IMG/VR virus record: IMGVR_UViG_3300023440_000007
Location: 1-61,254 of that record
Length of the DNA: 61,254 nt
Strand: one strand, 5' to 3'
Origin: a virus
This document shows, one piece after another, positions 29,300-37,931 of this stretch; positions within the stretch are counted from its first letter, which is position 1, and the number at the start of each line of letters is the position of its first letter. The position numbers were made by a program, and so were the translations under genes. The notes under the pieces are model-generated. The model had not been told where the DNA came from. It did no database searches and worked only from the letters and a program-made list of their open reading frames with translations.

Positions 29300-29530
29300 A
29301 TGTGGGGAATACATAAAACCATGATGAAGATGGAGAAGATAGGGAATAAGATCTATTTCTATAGGAACAAGTATCTACCTGATTTGGAAGATCAGTTGGC
29401 CCTATATAGAATATTGAGGATTAATGTGAAGGCTCTACGTAATTCAAGAGAGCGGCAGGCATACTGGGAATATGTGATGTACTCTATTGAGACGTATAAA
29501 TCATATGAACGGCCTGGTTTGGACAGATGA
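29300..29530 (+). CDS. EGYW-family member with ER for EG
   Basis: 76 aa. ALRNSRERQAYWEYVMYSIE; E-R replaces E-G. First gene after the large RNA; its stop overlaps the next ATG. Confidence 0.68.
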   Translation: MWGIHKTMMKMEKIGNKIYFYRNKYLPDLEDQLALYRILRINVKALRNSRERQAYWEYVMYSIETYKSYERPGLDR

Positions 29531-29715
29531 TCATAAACAGGGACATACTTCCTGAAATGTTCAGAAATATCGAAAATATGTCCATCGTTGGAACCATAAT
29601 CTTCTATAATGGGAGAACGAGGGAGGGATGGAAGTACTGGCTTGCAGTCACTTCTAAGATCGAGGAGAGGTTCATTGAGAACTCTGAATCTATGGATCAA
29701 AGTGAATGGAGGTAA
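29527..29715 (+). CDS. EGYW-family small protein
   Basis: 62 aa; YNGRTREGWKYWLAVTSKIE. Confidence 0.76.
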   Translation: MIINRDILPEMFRNIENMSIVGTIIFYNGRTREGWKYWLAVTSKIEERFIENSESMDQSEWR

Positions 29716-29716
29716 A

Positions 29717-29860
29717 ATGAGCAGGTCTAGAAATAGAATCTCTAGGAAATTCGCCATTATCTATGACGCTTTGGACATATATAAAACCAGAGAGGGATGG
29801 AAGTATTGGTTTGATGTATCTGTAGAAATATTCAAGCTCATGGAAAGAGGGAAGATATAG
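29717..29860 (+). CDS. EGYW-family small protein, 47 aa
   Basis: ATG 29717. MSRSRNRISRKFAIIYDALD then IYKTREGWKYWFDVSVEI. TREGWKYW is identical to the previous gene, indicating a recent tandem duplication. Confidence 0.74.
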   Translation: MSRSRNRISRKFAIIYDALDIYKTREGWKYWFDVSVEIFKLMERGKI

Positions 29861-29862
29861 AA

Positions 29863-30078
29863 ATGAAGAGATTCAAAAGAATAGGATCAATAGAAGCAAA
29901 ATATCTGAGAATAGAAGATAAAGAGCTCAATAACAAAATACTTCGTCTATTCCAAAATGTGTTCTCATGGATGAGCGCTAGAGAGGGACGATTCGAAAAT
30001 TCGAACAAGCCGTATGATTACTGGTACTATGTCACAATGATTGTCAGATGTGACGGTAAATTCGTTATGAACGCTTGA
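29863..30078 (+). CDS. EGYW-family, AREG-insertion subfamily
   Basis: 71 aa. MKRFKRIGSIEAKYLRI start; VFSWMSAREGRFENSNKPYD then YWYYV. Seven or more extra residues separate EG from YW. Confidence 0.72.
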   Translation: MKRFKRIGSIEAKYLRIEDKELNNKILRLFQNVFSWMSAREGRFENSNKPYDYWYYVTMIVRCDGKFVMNA

Positions 30079-30086
30079 TATAATCA

Positions 30087-30254
30087 ATGGCCTATATCGT
30101 GAAAGAAGTGATACGGGATCGGCAGCACAATCTTATATGGATCTATCTATTTGATTCCTTGCTCTCAAGAGAAGGACCTGAATATTGGGTAGAAGTCGTT
30201 AAGAAAATAGAAGATCTCATTATAGACGGGACTATACAGATCAGCGAATCATGA
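30087..30254 (+). CDS. EGYW-family small protein, 55 aa
   Basis: MAYIVKEVIRDRQHNLIWIY then DSLLSREGPEYWVEVVKKIE. ATGA overlap with the next gene. Confidence 0.74.
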   Translation: MAYIVKEVIRDRQHNLIWIYLFDSLLSREGPEYWVEVVKKIEDLIIDGTIQISES

Positions 30255-30463
30255 ATAACTGCAACAGAGAGAAGAAATACAAAAGACTTGGGATCAAGCA
30301 TAGTTACGGAAACGGGAACATAGATAGGGAAATCCGTCATCTGTTCATTCGCATGTTTCCTTGGACTTGTGCTAGAGAAGGAATCCTAGATAAAGGATAT
30401 TCTTACTGGTGTGCTGTAGATAAATACCTCCAATTGAATGGAAATATAGTCAGGAATAGATGA
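30251..30463 (+). CDS. EGYW-family, AREG-insertion subfamily
   Basis: 70 aa. KKYKRLGIKHSYGNG, then MFPWTCAREGILDKGYSYWC. Confidence 0.72.
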   Translation: MNNCNREKKYKRLGIKHSYGNGNIDREIRHLFIRMFPWTCAREGILDKGYSYWCAVDKYLQLNGNIVRNR

Positions 30464-30654
30464 TGGTCTATGTAGCCAAAGAAATGCTTGGATACGATGC
30501 GGGCCGTATGATTATGGTCCGCATATTCGATTCTGAGAGATCAAGAGAAGGGATCAGATACTGGATGGAGACTCTCTATAGAATAGAGGAGCTGCTTTGG
30601 AATAATGGACCGTCCCGTCGATATAAACAAAGAAAGAATGTACAGTCTGACTGA
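30460..30654 (+). CDS. EGYW-family small protein
   Basis: 64 aa; similar start to 30087-30254 (M-V-Y-V-A-K-E). RIFDSERSREGIRYWMETLY. The alternation of the two subfamilies (29863/30087, 30251/30460) suggests duplication as a gene pair. Confidence 0.74.
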   Translation: MMVYVAKEMLGYDAGRMIMVRIFDSERSREGIRYWMETLYRIEELLWNNGPSRRYKQRKNVQSD

Positions 30655-30700
30655 TGACAGGTCATGTTTCAATTTCGAATCTCCTCAAGAAGGCGTCTGA
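30638..30700 (+). pseudogene. Truncated EGYW relic
   Basis: Twenty codons, MYSLTDDRSCFNFESPQEGV then TGA: the F-x-F-x-x-P-x-E-G half of the motif ends exactly before the YW half. It lies in the 61-nt gap of the array. Confidence 0.4.
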
Positions 30701-30715
30701 GCAAGAAGGTCTGAG

Positions 30716-30904
30716 ATGAAGAAATACAGACGAGAGGAATACATAAATAATTCATTTCTTAAGAATGAGATAGAAAGACTTTTTACGACTATGTTCAGCT
30801 GGAGGCGTGCCCAGGAAGGGATATGCTCAAATGAGCTCTCATATTGGGCATTGGTCTTCAGAGTCTTAATTAGATCTCCTAGGAATCGTAGATATACGAG
30901 ATGA
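30716..30904 (+). CDS. EGYW-family, AREG-insertion subfamily
   Basis: 62 aa. MKKYRREEYINNSFLKNEIE start, MFSWRRAQEGICSNELSYWA. Confidence 0.73.
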   Translation: MKKYRREEYINNSFLKNEIERLFTTMFSWRRAQEGICSNELSYWALVFRVLIRSPRNRRYTR

Positions 30905-31125
30905 AGAAATACAAGAGAACTATGGATGAAGGGGAGGACACTTTAATCCCTCTTAAAGAAGACGAGTTGTTTATGCTGTTTGACCAAATGTTCATTTGGA
31001 AGTCTGCCAGGGAAGGATCCATAGACGATCATAATACATTCACGTACTGGAATGCGGTTATGAGAATTCTCCTATATAGAAACCATAGATTATGTATTGA
31101 GGACCATTGGGAGAACCATTGGTAG
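30901..31125 (+). CDS. EGYW-family, AREG-insertion subfamily
   Basis: 74 aa. MKKYKRTMDEGEDTLIP, MFIWKSAREGSIDDHNTFTY then WNAV. Its sequence is close to 30716-30904, confirming tandem duplication. Confidence 0.73.
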   Translation: MKKYKRTMDEGEDTLIPLKEDELFMLFDQMFIWKSAREGSIDDHNTFTYWNAVMRILLYRNHRLCIEDHWENHW

Positions 31126-31135
31126 GAGAATCATT

Positions 31136-31303
31136 ATGATTATAGACAAGATTGATGATGTCTGAGTGATCCCATCTGACGCGTCCTCTATCCAAGAAGG
31201 ATGGCAATATTGGGAAAGAGCGATGGACAGGGTTCTGTACATAGTACACAGTCTGTGCACAATACATAGAAAGGGAGGGAATTCGGAAGAGTTGTTCATA
31301 TAA
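31136..31303 (+). pseudogene. EGYW-family member interrupted by in-frame TGA
   Basis: ATG 31136 has a good AGGAGA site but meets TGA at codon 10, directly followed by GTG (TGAGTG). The frame continues to SSIQEGWQYWERAMDRVLYI and stops at 31303. Either a nonsense-mutated copy, or stop-and-restart translation from GTG 31166 (45 aa). Confidence 0.6.
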
Positions 31304-31346
31304 GACAACGCTTTGATATTTGTATGGATATCCCTCTTGAACTCAG

Positions 31347-31577
31347 ATGCAGCGCTTAGGATATAAAGAAATGGGAAACGGCTTCATAGAGATATTCGAT
31401 GTCTATCGTCCTGTCACAATGGAAGCTAATATCTGCTATCTAATAAAGCCGGTTGGAGAAGAGGTCATTACTCTGGAATTTCCATTCGATATAGAGGATA
31501 CAAGAGAAGGATATATCTACTGGGCTAGAGCGTCGTGGAGCATATACAGATACTTCAAGGAAACACGAGGCAGATAG
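31347..31577 (+). CDS. EGYW-family, PF-I-E subfamily
   Basis: 76 aa. FPFDIEDTREGYIYWARASW. From here the array switches to the PF-x-I-E-x-x-[K/R]-E-G branch that resembles the leftward genes. Confidence 0.75.
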   Translation: MQRLGYKEMGNGFIEIFDVYRPVTMEANICYLIKPVGEEVITLEFPFDIEDTREGYIYWARASWSIYRYFKETRGR

Positions 31578-31736
31578 ATGATGATATATGAAGGAGAACT
31601 GATCTGTTATGAAAAAGGGCCATGTACGATCTTCATAGATCTGTTCTCTGAGGAAGGTCCTCAATACTGGCAAGAAGTCTCTGTGAGGATAAATGAGATC
31701 TTGCGTGATAGAAATCAGGAAATTCTAGAGACATGA
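31578..31736 (+). CDS. EGYW-family small protein, 52 aa
   Basis: MMIYEGELICYEKGPCTIFI then LFSEEGPQYWQEVSVRINEI. The ATG abuts the previous stop; ATGA overlap downstream. Confidence 0.73.
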   Translation: MMIYEGELICYEKGPCTIFIDLFSEEGPQYWQEVSVRINEILRDRNQEILET

Positions 31737-31948
31737 GCTTGCCACGACGTGGAGGACATTGGTCTTATATGCCGTTCGAAATCGATAACACTAAAGAAGG
31801 AACGGAGTATTGGATCTCTATCTCTAGAAGATTGGATGAATTAGTAGCAGATAAAATGTCCTCAGCCTTTCCTCACAGAGTAGAAAGATTCATCTCAGTA
31901 ATGCAGTATTCTGGAGATAAATACATATTTTACTGGGTTAAGGACTGA
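31733..31948 (+). CDS. EGYW-family, PF-I-E subfamily
   Basis: 71 aa. MPFEIDNTKEGTEYWISISR, followed by a 35-residue beta-rich tail ending FYWVKD. Confidence 0.76.
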   Translation: MSLPRRGGHWSYMPFEIDNTKEGTEYWISISRRLDELVADKMSSAFPHRVERFISVMQYSGDKYIFYWVKD

Positions 31949-32179
31949 TTGGAGCAGACAAGAGCGATGGGCGATTATTACCCAATAAGATTCATGCCGT
32001 TTACAGAAGAAGATTCTATGGAGGGTAATGAGTATTGGGAAGAAGTCTCTGACAGGATTTCTCAAACTTCCGTATTTAATGTCATGCAGAGTATGAGTAC
32101 ATACGATAAAGACTTGGCTGGAATATTGATTTTTCCAGGAGCTGAAAGGATCCTATTTAGGGTGAGTCCAGTAAAATGA
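31949..32179 (+). CDS. EGYW-family, PF-I-E subfamily
   Basis: 76 aa with TTG start, or 70 aa from ATG 31967. MPFTEEDSMEGNEYWEEVSD; tail ends ERILFRVSPVK, matching the tails of neighbours (Y-x-F-Y-x-V). Confidence 0.73.
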   Translation: MEQTRAMGDYYPIRFMPFTEEDSMEGNEYWEEVSDRISQTSVFNVMQSMSTYDKDLAGILIFPGAERILFRVSPVK

Positions 32180-32379
32180 ATACATCAAGCACAATGTCTG
32201 TTATGCCATTCTTCATAGAAGTATCTAGAGAAGGTCCTAGCTATTGGTTTGACGTTTCTTGTATTCTTGATAGAGAGTTGTCTGACAAAGTAGTATCTGC
32301 AGATATGTCTTCAGGAATATACCTTTGCAGTTCTCCTAATGAGAATGGATATGTATTCTATGTAGTAGGGAAGCCGTAG
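32176..32379 (+). CDS. EGYW-family, PF-I-E subfamily
   Basis: 67 aa. MPFFIEVSREGPSYWFDVSC; tail ENGYVFYVVGKP. The motif lies close to the N-terminus, so the variable part is C-terminal in this branch. Confidence 0.76.
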   Translation: MNTSSTMSVMPFFIEVSREGPSYWFDVSCILDRELSDKVVSADMSSGIYLCSSPNENGYVFYVVGKP

Positions 32380-32381
32380 AC

Positions 32382-32597
32382 ATGAAACAAGATACAAGAT
32401 ACGTCCTATATCATCTATATGAACTATCGTCAACTGTTCCTATGGTCGATGTCATGCCGTTCTGTATAGAACATACCAAAGAAGGATCAGAATACTGGGT
32501 TGGAATTTCCAGTATTCTGTTTAGATCAGGAGTAACTCCATATAGGGTCCAATGTGGCGGTGAAGAATGGATAGAAAATATGGAGACATTCCAATGA
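32382..32597 (+). CDS. EGYW-family, PF-I-E subfamily
   Basis: 71 aa. MPFCIEHTKEGSEYWVGISS. Confidence 0.76.
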   Translation: MKQDTRYVLYHLYELSSTVPMVDVMPFCIEHTKEGSEYWVGISSILFRSGVTPYRVQCGGEEWIENMETFQ

Positions 32598-32785
32598 ACA
32601 TGCCGAAGAGCCTGATCCCATTCAGCGAACTTCCAAGTGAGAAGGAGATCATCCCAAGAAGCCTGGTTATATTCTTCAATTTCAGGACCAGGGAAGGCGC
32701 TGAATATTGGGTAGAAGTCAATAACAAGATCAAGTATATCTTGGAGAGGAACGTTGGAACAGAAGCAGATAGAAAAGCTTCATAA
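32594..32785 (+). CDS. EGYW-family small protein
   Basis: 63 aa from ATG 32594 (ATGA overlap). FFNFRTREGAEYWVEVNNKI. Confidence 0.74.
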   Translation: MNMPKSLIPFSELPSEKEIIPRSLVIFFNFRTREGAEYWVEVNNKIKYILERNVGTEADRKAS

Positions 32786-32960
32786 TGCACTTAGACTAGA
32801 TAAGCTGTTGAGGGATGAGCCAATATTCACCTTCGGCAGGATCAAGTCTAATGGAGAATTCCCATTTATGGAGGGGTATGAATATTGGAAAGAGGTTGGA
32901 AATAGGCTTGCTAAGTACTGTTCATCCCAGCTTGGTAAGGAAACAGAGAATATTCTGTAA
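32754..32960 (+). CDS. EGYW-family small protein
   Basis: 68 aa, TTG start overlapping by 32 nt. SNGEFPFMEGYEYWKEVGNR. Confidence 0.7.
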   Translation: MEQKQIEKLHNALRLDKLLRDEPIFTFGRIKSNGEFPFMEGYEYWKEVGNRLAKYCSSQLGKETENIL

Positions 32961-32967
32961 TACAGAC

Positions 32968-33168
32968 ATGAGAGACATAAAATCAGGGAGACAGGATATT
33001 CTATATACTAATGAGAAAGAAGTATTCAATGTAGTCAGAAGAAATATAGATTGTTTTACATGGCTAAATTCTGAGGAATCTTATGATTACTGGAAAGAAG
33101 TATTCAGCAGAATGTATGGATATTACTACTGGAAGAGTACAGGAAAATATGGGCTTGTCTTCTCTTAG
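32968..33168 (+). CDS. EGYW-family member with ES for EG
   Basis: 66 aa from ATG 32968. CFTWLNSEESYDYWKEVFSR; tail rich in Tyr (MYGYYYWKS). Confidence 0.7.
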   Translation: MRDIKSGRQDILYTNEKEVFNVVRRNIDCFTWLNSEESYDYWKEVFSRMYGYYYWKSTGKYGLVFS

Positions 33169-33349
33169 CTTATTAGAACGACACGAAATGATATCGAGCG
33201 GACTATGCGCATTTAGGTGGCACGGAACCATGGAAGGATTGAAATATTGGTCCTTAGTTGATATGCGTCTTCATGACTACGCATATCAATTAGAGATTCA
33301 ATATTATAATTCTGATAGACATGGAGAACATGAATGGAATTGTCGATAG
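33149..33349 (+). CDS. EGYW-family small protein (last of the array)
   Basis: 66 aa from ATG 33149. AFRWHGTMEGLKYWSLVDMR. Overlaps the start of the next membrane protein by 16 nt. Confidence 0.7.
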   Translation: MGLSSLSLLERHEMISSGLCAFRWHGTMEGLKYWSLVDMRLHDYAYQLEIQYYNSDRHGEHEWNCR

Positions 33350-33498
33350 ACCAGAAGCTGTTGTTAGTTTTGATTGTTTCTATAGTCGTTACTATCAATC
33401 TGATATTCTTGATCTACAAGGAATATCAGACTGTGAAGATGTGCAAGACATACTTAAGACTCATTGAGGAGCTGAACAGAGACTATAGCAGAGAGTGA
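33334..33498 (+). CDS. Small membrane protein, 54 aa
   Basis: MELSIDQKLLLVLIVSIVVT then INLIFLIYKEY: one transmembrane helix, with a charged helical C-terminus. Overlaps the EGYW gene before it. Spanin-like topology, but not recognised. Confidence 0.65.
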   Translation: MELSIDQKLLLVLIVSIVVTINLIFLIYKEYQTVKMCKTYLRLIEELNRDYSRE

Positions 33499-33504
33499 TA
33501 TGTT

Positions 33505-34053
33505 GTGAATAGAAAGAAGGTAGACAAGATAATAGATCAGCTTTTCTATCTACAGAAAGACCAAGTCGAAGAGATAAAAGCTGCATGTGATCTTATTCTG
33601 TCCTCTGGAAAGAAGAGGAATATCAGTGAAGACCAAGCAGAATTCTATTCTAGGATAGTAGCTATCCTAAGAAAGAATAATGTTCCATTCATACCTACTC
33701 TGGATGGCAAGACTAGATCGCCAAAGATCAAAGGATTCTCTTATGAGAAGTTCGTAGATGCATACAATTCGGTTGTTTATTTTTCTGAACAATTGGATCT
33801 TCCAAGAAGAGGACCCAAGAAAATATTATGGTATGATCTTCTACTGGAGTGTTGCTGTAATTATATTCGTAGTAGAGAAGGGACAGTCGGTATAAAGTCT
33901 TTGCTTGAGTGTCTTAATGCCTTAGAAGACGTTATAGAAGAGTCCTATCCAGGATATATAAGATCTGGCCTTCTTCCCTCTATAATAAGGGATAGGGATG
34001 GAAAAGCTCTCAGAAAGCTTGCAAGAAAGTCTGCTGACTCTTCTATGTTATGA
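33505..34053 (+). CDS. Hypothetical protein upstream of the helicase
   Basis: 182 aa, GTG start. Basic and helical, with VPFIPTLDGKTRSPKIKGFS and an RSREG-T-V segment that is not the EGYW motif (no YW). It overlaps the start of the DnaB-like gene by 56 nt, so helicase loading or primosome function is a reasonable guess from position only. Confidence 0.7.
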   Translation: MNRKKVDKIIDQLFYLQKDQVEEIKAACDLILSSGKKRNISEDQAEFYSRIVAILRKNNVPFIPTLDGKTRSPKIKGFSYEKFVDAYNSVVYFSEQLDLPRRGPKKILWYDLLLECCCNYIRSREGTVGIKSLLECLNALEDVIEESYPGYIRSGLLPSIIRDRDGKALRKLARKSADSSML

Positions 34054-35377
34054 CGAGAAGTCTGCGAAGATAATAAGAAATATAGCTTCCGTATCTCACT
34101 TCGATTCTTTTTACTCTCCTATAGTATCAAAGATCTATTCATACATAGATCAGTATGATTCTGTTCCTAAAGACAATACGATAGATCTATTTGATGATGT
34201 AATCTATGGAGACAATGAGGAAAAGGCGAGGGTATACAAAGAGCTGTTTATAGCTGTCGCTGAAAATTCAAGTTCTATATTCGCAAAATATCATCTAGAC
34301 AGACTCTCTGAGTTCATAGAAAGACAGGAGCTTAAGAAGGCCATCATAAAGGCTGCTCCATTATTGCAGTCTGAAACAAGGGAAGGACTAGAGTCAGCCA
34401 AAGCCGTAATATCTTCGAGTCTGAATAAGAAGCTTGAAATCTTTGATGCTGGCATAAGGCTTGGGGATGTAAGGAATTTAGACAAGGAAAATGAACCTGA
34501 ATTCGTAACCGGCATAAGAGAGCTTGATAAACACAGTGTCTGTCCAGACAGAGGACAGCTCATGACACTGATCGCCAAATACAATGCAGGTAAGACATGG
34601 TGGCTGATAAATATAGGCAAACGCGCTCTTATGAACAGGAAGAAGGTATGTCACATCTCATTAGAAATGTCAGACAAGATGATAGCGACCAGGTATTATC
34701 AGTGTCTCTTTGCTGTTTCTACAAGAAAGGAAGCATTGGTAATATCTAATTTCGTCAAAGATTCTGATAACAGACTTATAGGAATAGACGAAAATGACAT
34801 TCAAGCCAAAATGAGCTTTGAGAGCCCAACTGATGTGATAAAGCTCAAACAGAAGATACAGATGTGGGGACCTAGATTGAACAGTCTAGTCATAAAGCAA
34901 TTCCCTACAAGTTCCCTATCAGTCCACAACCTAGAAGCCTATCTTGATGCTCTTGAAGATAGGGAAGGATTCTTTCCAGACATATTATTAATAGATTATG
35001 CAGATTTGATGAAGCTAGACACGTCCTCTTATCGTTTGGAGCTTGGTCGTATTTATAGGGAGCTAAGAGGTATAGCCGTAAAGAGGAATATAGCCGTAGT
35101 CACTGTGAGTCAGTCTAATAGACAGAGTGAGAAGTCTAAGATAATAACTGGAGCAGAGGTTGCAGAAGACTTCAGCAAAATGGCGACAGCTGACGTTGTT
35201 CTGTCGTATAATCAGACAGAAGCAGAACAAAAGTCTGGTCTAGCTAGACTGTTTGTTATAAAGAACAGATCAGATAAGGGAAAATATGTAGTATTGATAT
35301 CTCAGAACTACTCTATAGGACAGTTTGTAATAGATTCCTGCATGATGTCTGATCATTACTGGGACTTGATTGAATAA
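33998..35377 (+). CDS. DnaB-like replicative helicase
   Basis: 459 aa. RecA-fold with Walker A LIAKYNAGKTWW (about 191-202), then the DnaB-type strand-helix CHISLEMSDKMIATRYYQ, Walker B DILLIDYADLMKL (about 328-340) and a downstream VVTVSQSNRQSEKSK arginine-finger region. It unwinds DNA at the phage fork. The N-terminal 150 residues are helical, as in DnaB family members. Its stop overlaps the helicase gene that follows. Confidence 0.85.
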   Translation: MEKLSESLQESLLTLLCYDEKSAKIIRNIASVSHFDSFYSPIVSKIYSYIDQYDSVPKDNTIDLFDDVIYGDNEEKARVYKELFIAVAENSSSIFAKYHLDRLSEFIERQELKKAIIKAAPLLQSETREGLESAKAVISSSLNKKLEIFDAGIRLGDVRNLDKENEPEFVTGIRELDKHSVCPDRGQLMTLIAKYNAGKTWWLINIGKRALMNRKKVCHISLEMSDKMIATRYYQCLFAVSTRKEALVISNFVKDSDNRLIGIDENDIQAKMSFESPTDVIKLKQKIQMWGPRLNSLVIKQFPTSSLSVHNLEAYLDALEDREGFFPDILLIDYADLMKLDTSSYRLELGRIYRELRGIAVKRNIAVVTVSQSNRQSEKSKIITGAEVAEDFSKMATADVVLSYNQTEAEQKSGLARLFVIKNRSDKGKYVVLISQNYSIGQFVIDSCMMSDHYWDLIE

Positions 35378-36882
35378 TGATATCTAAAAAGGCAGTGCAC
35401 GTCTTTCTAAATAGAAAGCTCAGAGAGTTTGATTGGATCAATGATCTCTCAGATAGAGAGATAGACAGAGTCTGTGATAATCTAGGCTATGAGTTTACTA
35501 CTCAGCCGTTCAGACATCAAAAAATCTGCTTCCTGATCGGAGTTTTTGAGAGCAAGTTCATGTTCTTTTTGGACATGGGCTTGGGTAAGACCAAGATAAT
35601 CTTGGACATACTGAATTATCACAGGAATTATTCTCGTAAAGCGCGTAGGGCCTTGATTGTCGTTCCCAATGAGTCCATAATGAATACGTGGGAAACGGAG
35701 AATAGGCTGCATGCTCCTGATCTGAATATAGTCATATTGAACGGCGAGACGAAACAGCGTCGCAGGAAGATAGAGACTATAGATGCTGATGGATTCGTAA
35801 TCCATTATCCAGGCATGATGCATCTATGTACAACTATAGCTAAAAGGAAGCGTAGGATAGATCCTGAAAAGCTCTTATTCATGAAGAGTAAGTTTGACTT
35901 CATAGTGGCTGATGAATCTCATTCAATAGCAAACTGGTCTTCTATGCAGACCAAGTGTTTCACTGCCATAGCGTCTTCATGCAAGTTCAGATACGGCTTG
36001 ACAGGTACTCCATTCGGTAGAGACCCTATGCGTATCTGGGCTCAATTCAAGGCCATAGACGGCGGCGAGACTCTAGGTAATACGCTCGGACTATTCAGAG
36101 AAGCATTCTTCACTAAGCACCAAAATTACTGGGGAGGGTATGAATACAAATTAAGGAAAAGAAGGGAGGGGATACTACACAGAACTCTGAAGAACAGGTC
36201 TATAAGATATTGCATAGAAGACTGCATTCGTATGCCAGACAGGTCTTTTATCTCTATTCCTATCCCATTTCCAAAGAGAAACAGAGAAATCTATCTTGAG
36301 CATGTCAATAAGTTCAATAGTTCCAACAGGAACGAAAAGACAGAATCCTTCATTAAGATCAGAGAAGTCTTATCTGGATTCGTCATTCATGATGGGAAGA
36401 CTATAAGGCTTCCACAAAACCCGAAGCTTGATACTCTACTGGAACTCATAGAAGATATTCCTGAGGACAGGAAGATTGTTGTTTTTCACGAGTTCAACTA
36501 CAGCGGGCAAGTCATAGAGCAGGCTCTAAAGGGCAAAGACATATCTTGTGTCAGGCTCTATGGCGGCACAAAAGATAAGATGGAAGTAGTGAGAGAGTTT
36601 ACTGGGGGAGAAAAGTATAGAGTCCTGATAACCAACTCCGCTACCGGCGGTCAGGGAATAAACCTTCATATAGCGAATTACCAGATATTCTACGAATGTC
36701 CTGTTTCTCCAATCGTAAGGACTCAGGCAGAGAATAGATGTTATAGACCAAACCAGGAAAGGAAGGTGTTTGTGTATGATCTCGTAATCAATAATTCTAT
36801 AGATACCAAAATTCTAGGATTCGTAAAAGAAGGGAAAGACCTCCTAAAAGCCATTATAGATGGGAAAGAGACCATAGATTGA
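35377..36882 (+). CDS. SNF2/DEAD-like helicase
   Basis: 501 aa. Motif Q-like FRHQ, Walker A FFLDMGLGKTKI (about 64-75), motif II VADESHS (about 177-183), motif III LTGTPFGRDP, then the C-terminal half with NSATGGQGINLHIAN and the SNF2-type QAENRCYRPNQERKVFVYDL. Such ATPases translocate on double-stranded DNA; in phages they serve in replication or origin remodelling. Lies between the replicative helicase and the primase. Confidence 0.87.
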   Translation: MISKKAVHVFLNRKLREFDWINDLSDREIDRVCDNLGYEFTTQPFRHQKICFLIGVFESKFMFFLDMGLGKTKIILDILNYHRNYSRKARRALIVVPNESIMNTWETENRLHAPDLNIVILNGETKQRRRKIETIDADGFVIHYPGMMHLCTTIAKRKRRIDPEKLLFMKSKFDFIVADESHSIANWSSMQTKCFTAIASSCKFRYGLTGTPFGRDPMRIWAQFKAIDGGETLGNTLGLFREAFFTKHQNYWGGYEYKLRKRREGILHRTLKNRSIRYCIEDCIRMPDRSFISIPIPFPKRNREIYLEHVNKFNSSNRNEKTESFIKIREVLSGFVIHDGKTIRLPQNPKLDTLLELIEDIPEDRKIVVFHEFNYSGQVIEQALKGKDISCVRLYGGTKDKMEVVREFTGGEKYRVLITNSATGGQGINLHIANYQIFYECPVSPIVRTQAENRCYRPNQERKVFVYDLVINNSIDTKILGFVKEGKDLLKAIIDGKETID

Positions 36883-37928
36883 TGGAAACCTTTGATTGGA
36901 GGTCATTCCTGGAGCTACACGGGATTCCTTATATAGAATCAGGCAAGAACGTAGCTTCTGGGAACATAAATATAAAATGTCCCTTCTGTAGGGATGATGA
37001 TCCTTCAGAACATATGGGCATAAATATAGAGAATGGGTACTGGGGATGTTGGAGAGATGATACTCATAGAGGAAAGGCTCCCCATAGATTGATAGCTCAG
37101 CTCCTAGGGTATACTCGCAGACAGGTTTTGGAGCTGTTAGGGCAATTTAGAACATTGCCAGATGATGAGGACATGATCAATGCGATAAGAGCCATTTCCA
37201 ATGAAAATAGAGGTGAAGATAGAAGCATTGCAAGAAACAAGCTGTCTATGCCGAAGACGTTTTGGAGATATTCTGAAATACCGTCTGAGGCTATGAAAGA
37301 ACAATTCAAAAGATATTTGATAGGCAGGGGCTTCAAGCACAATAGGATAGAGAGGGTATGTAATCAATATGATATAAGGTTTTGTATTTCTGATCCATTG
37401 AAGAATAGAATAATATTCCCAATAACCAAGAACAATTCTCTATATACCTGGACTAGCAGATCTATAGGAAGCAGAGGTCCTAAATACAAGACCTTATCCC
37501 ACAAGAGCAGGACAGTCATAGCAGGAAGATATTATACTGCGGTAGGAAGCATAAAAGACTGTGTGTATAGATATGATCATGTGATTAGAAACAATGCTGA
37601 ATTCGTATTCATATGCGAAGGAGTGTTTGATGCTATCAAGTTCAATTATCTCGCAGATAGGGTAGGCTTGAGCGATACGTTCACTGCTGTCTGTGTTTTT
37701 GGAAAAGTGACTTCTACTGAGCAAGAGTTCATGTTAATGCGTCTGCAAAGACAGGGAAGGAAACTTATACTCTTGCTGGATGAAAATACAACTCATGATG
37801 CTCTCAGAATATGCAGCAGATTTGGCAGAGATCCTGTATCTATTTTGACTTTGCCAGAAGACATAAAAGATCCTGGGAGTCTCACGAAGAGGTCATTCAT
37901 TAAACTCATTGGAAGCATGAACAGGTGA
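36882..37928 (+). CDS. DNA primase (DnaG-like)
   Basis: 348 aa from ATG 36882; a TTG 3 nt earlier is less likely. N-terminal zinc finger KCPFC...GCWRDDTHRGKAPH (C-x2-C-x19-C-x4-H). A core with RIIFPITKNN follows, then a Toprim-like domain FVFICEGVFDAIKF and LILLLDENTTHDALR, with the catalytic acidic residues. Makes RNA primers for lagging-strand synthesis. Overlaps the preceding stop. Confidence 0.87.
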   Translation: METFDWRSFLELHGIPYIESGKNVASGNINIKCPFCRDDDPSEHMGINIENGYWGCWRDDTHRGKAPHRLIAQLLGYTRRQVLELLGQFRTLPDDEDMINAIRAISNENRGEDRSIARNKLSMPKTFWRYSEIPSEAMKEQFKRYLIGRGFKHNRIERVCNQYDIRFCISDPLKNRIIFPITKNNSLYTWTSRSIGSRGPKYKTLSHKSRTVIAGRYYTAVGSIKDCVYRYDHVIRNNAEFVFICEGVFDAIKFNYLADRVGLSDTFTAVCVFGKVTSTEQEFMLMRLQRQGRKLILLLDENTTHDALRICSRFGRDPVSILTLPEDIKDPGSLTKRSFIKLIGSMNR

Positions 37929-37931
37929 ATC

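Noticed and set aside
33505-34053. RSREG-T-V in the protein before the helicase as another EGYW copy
   Set aside because: No YW and no following V-x-x-R-I; the rest of the protein is unlike the family.
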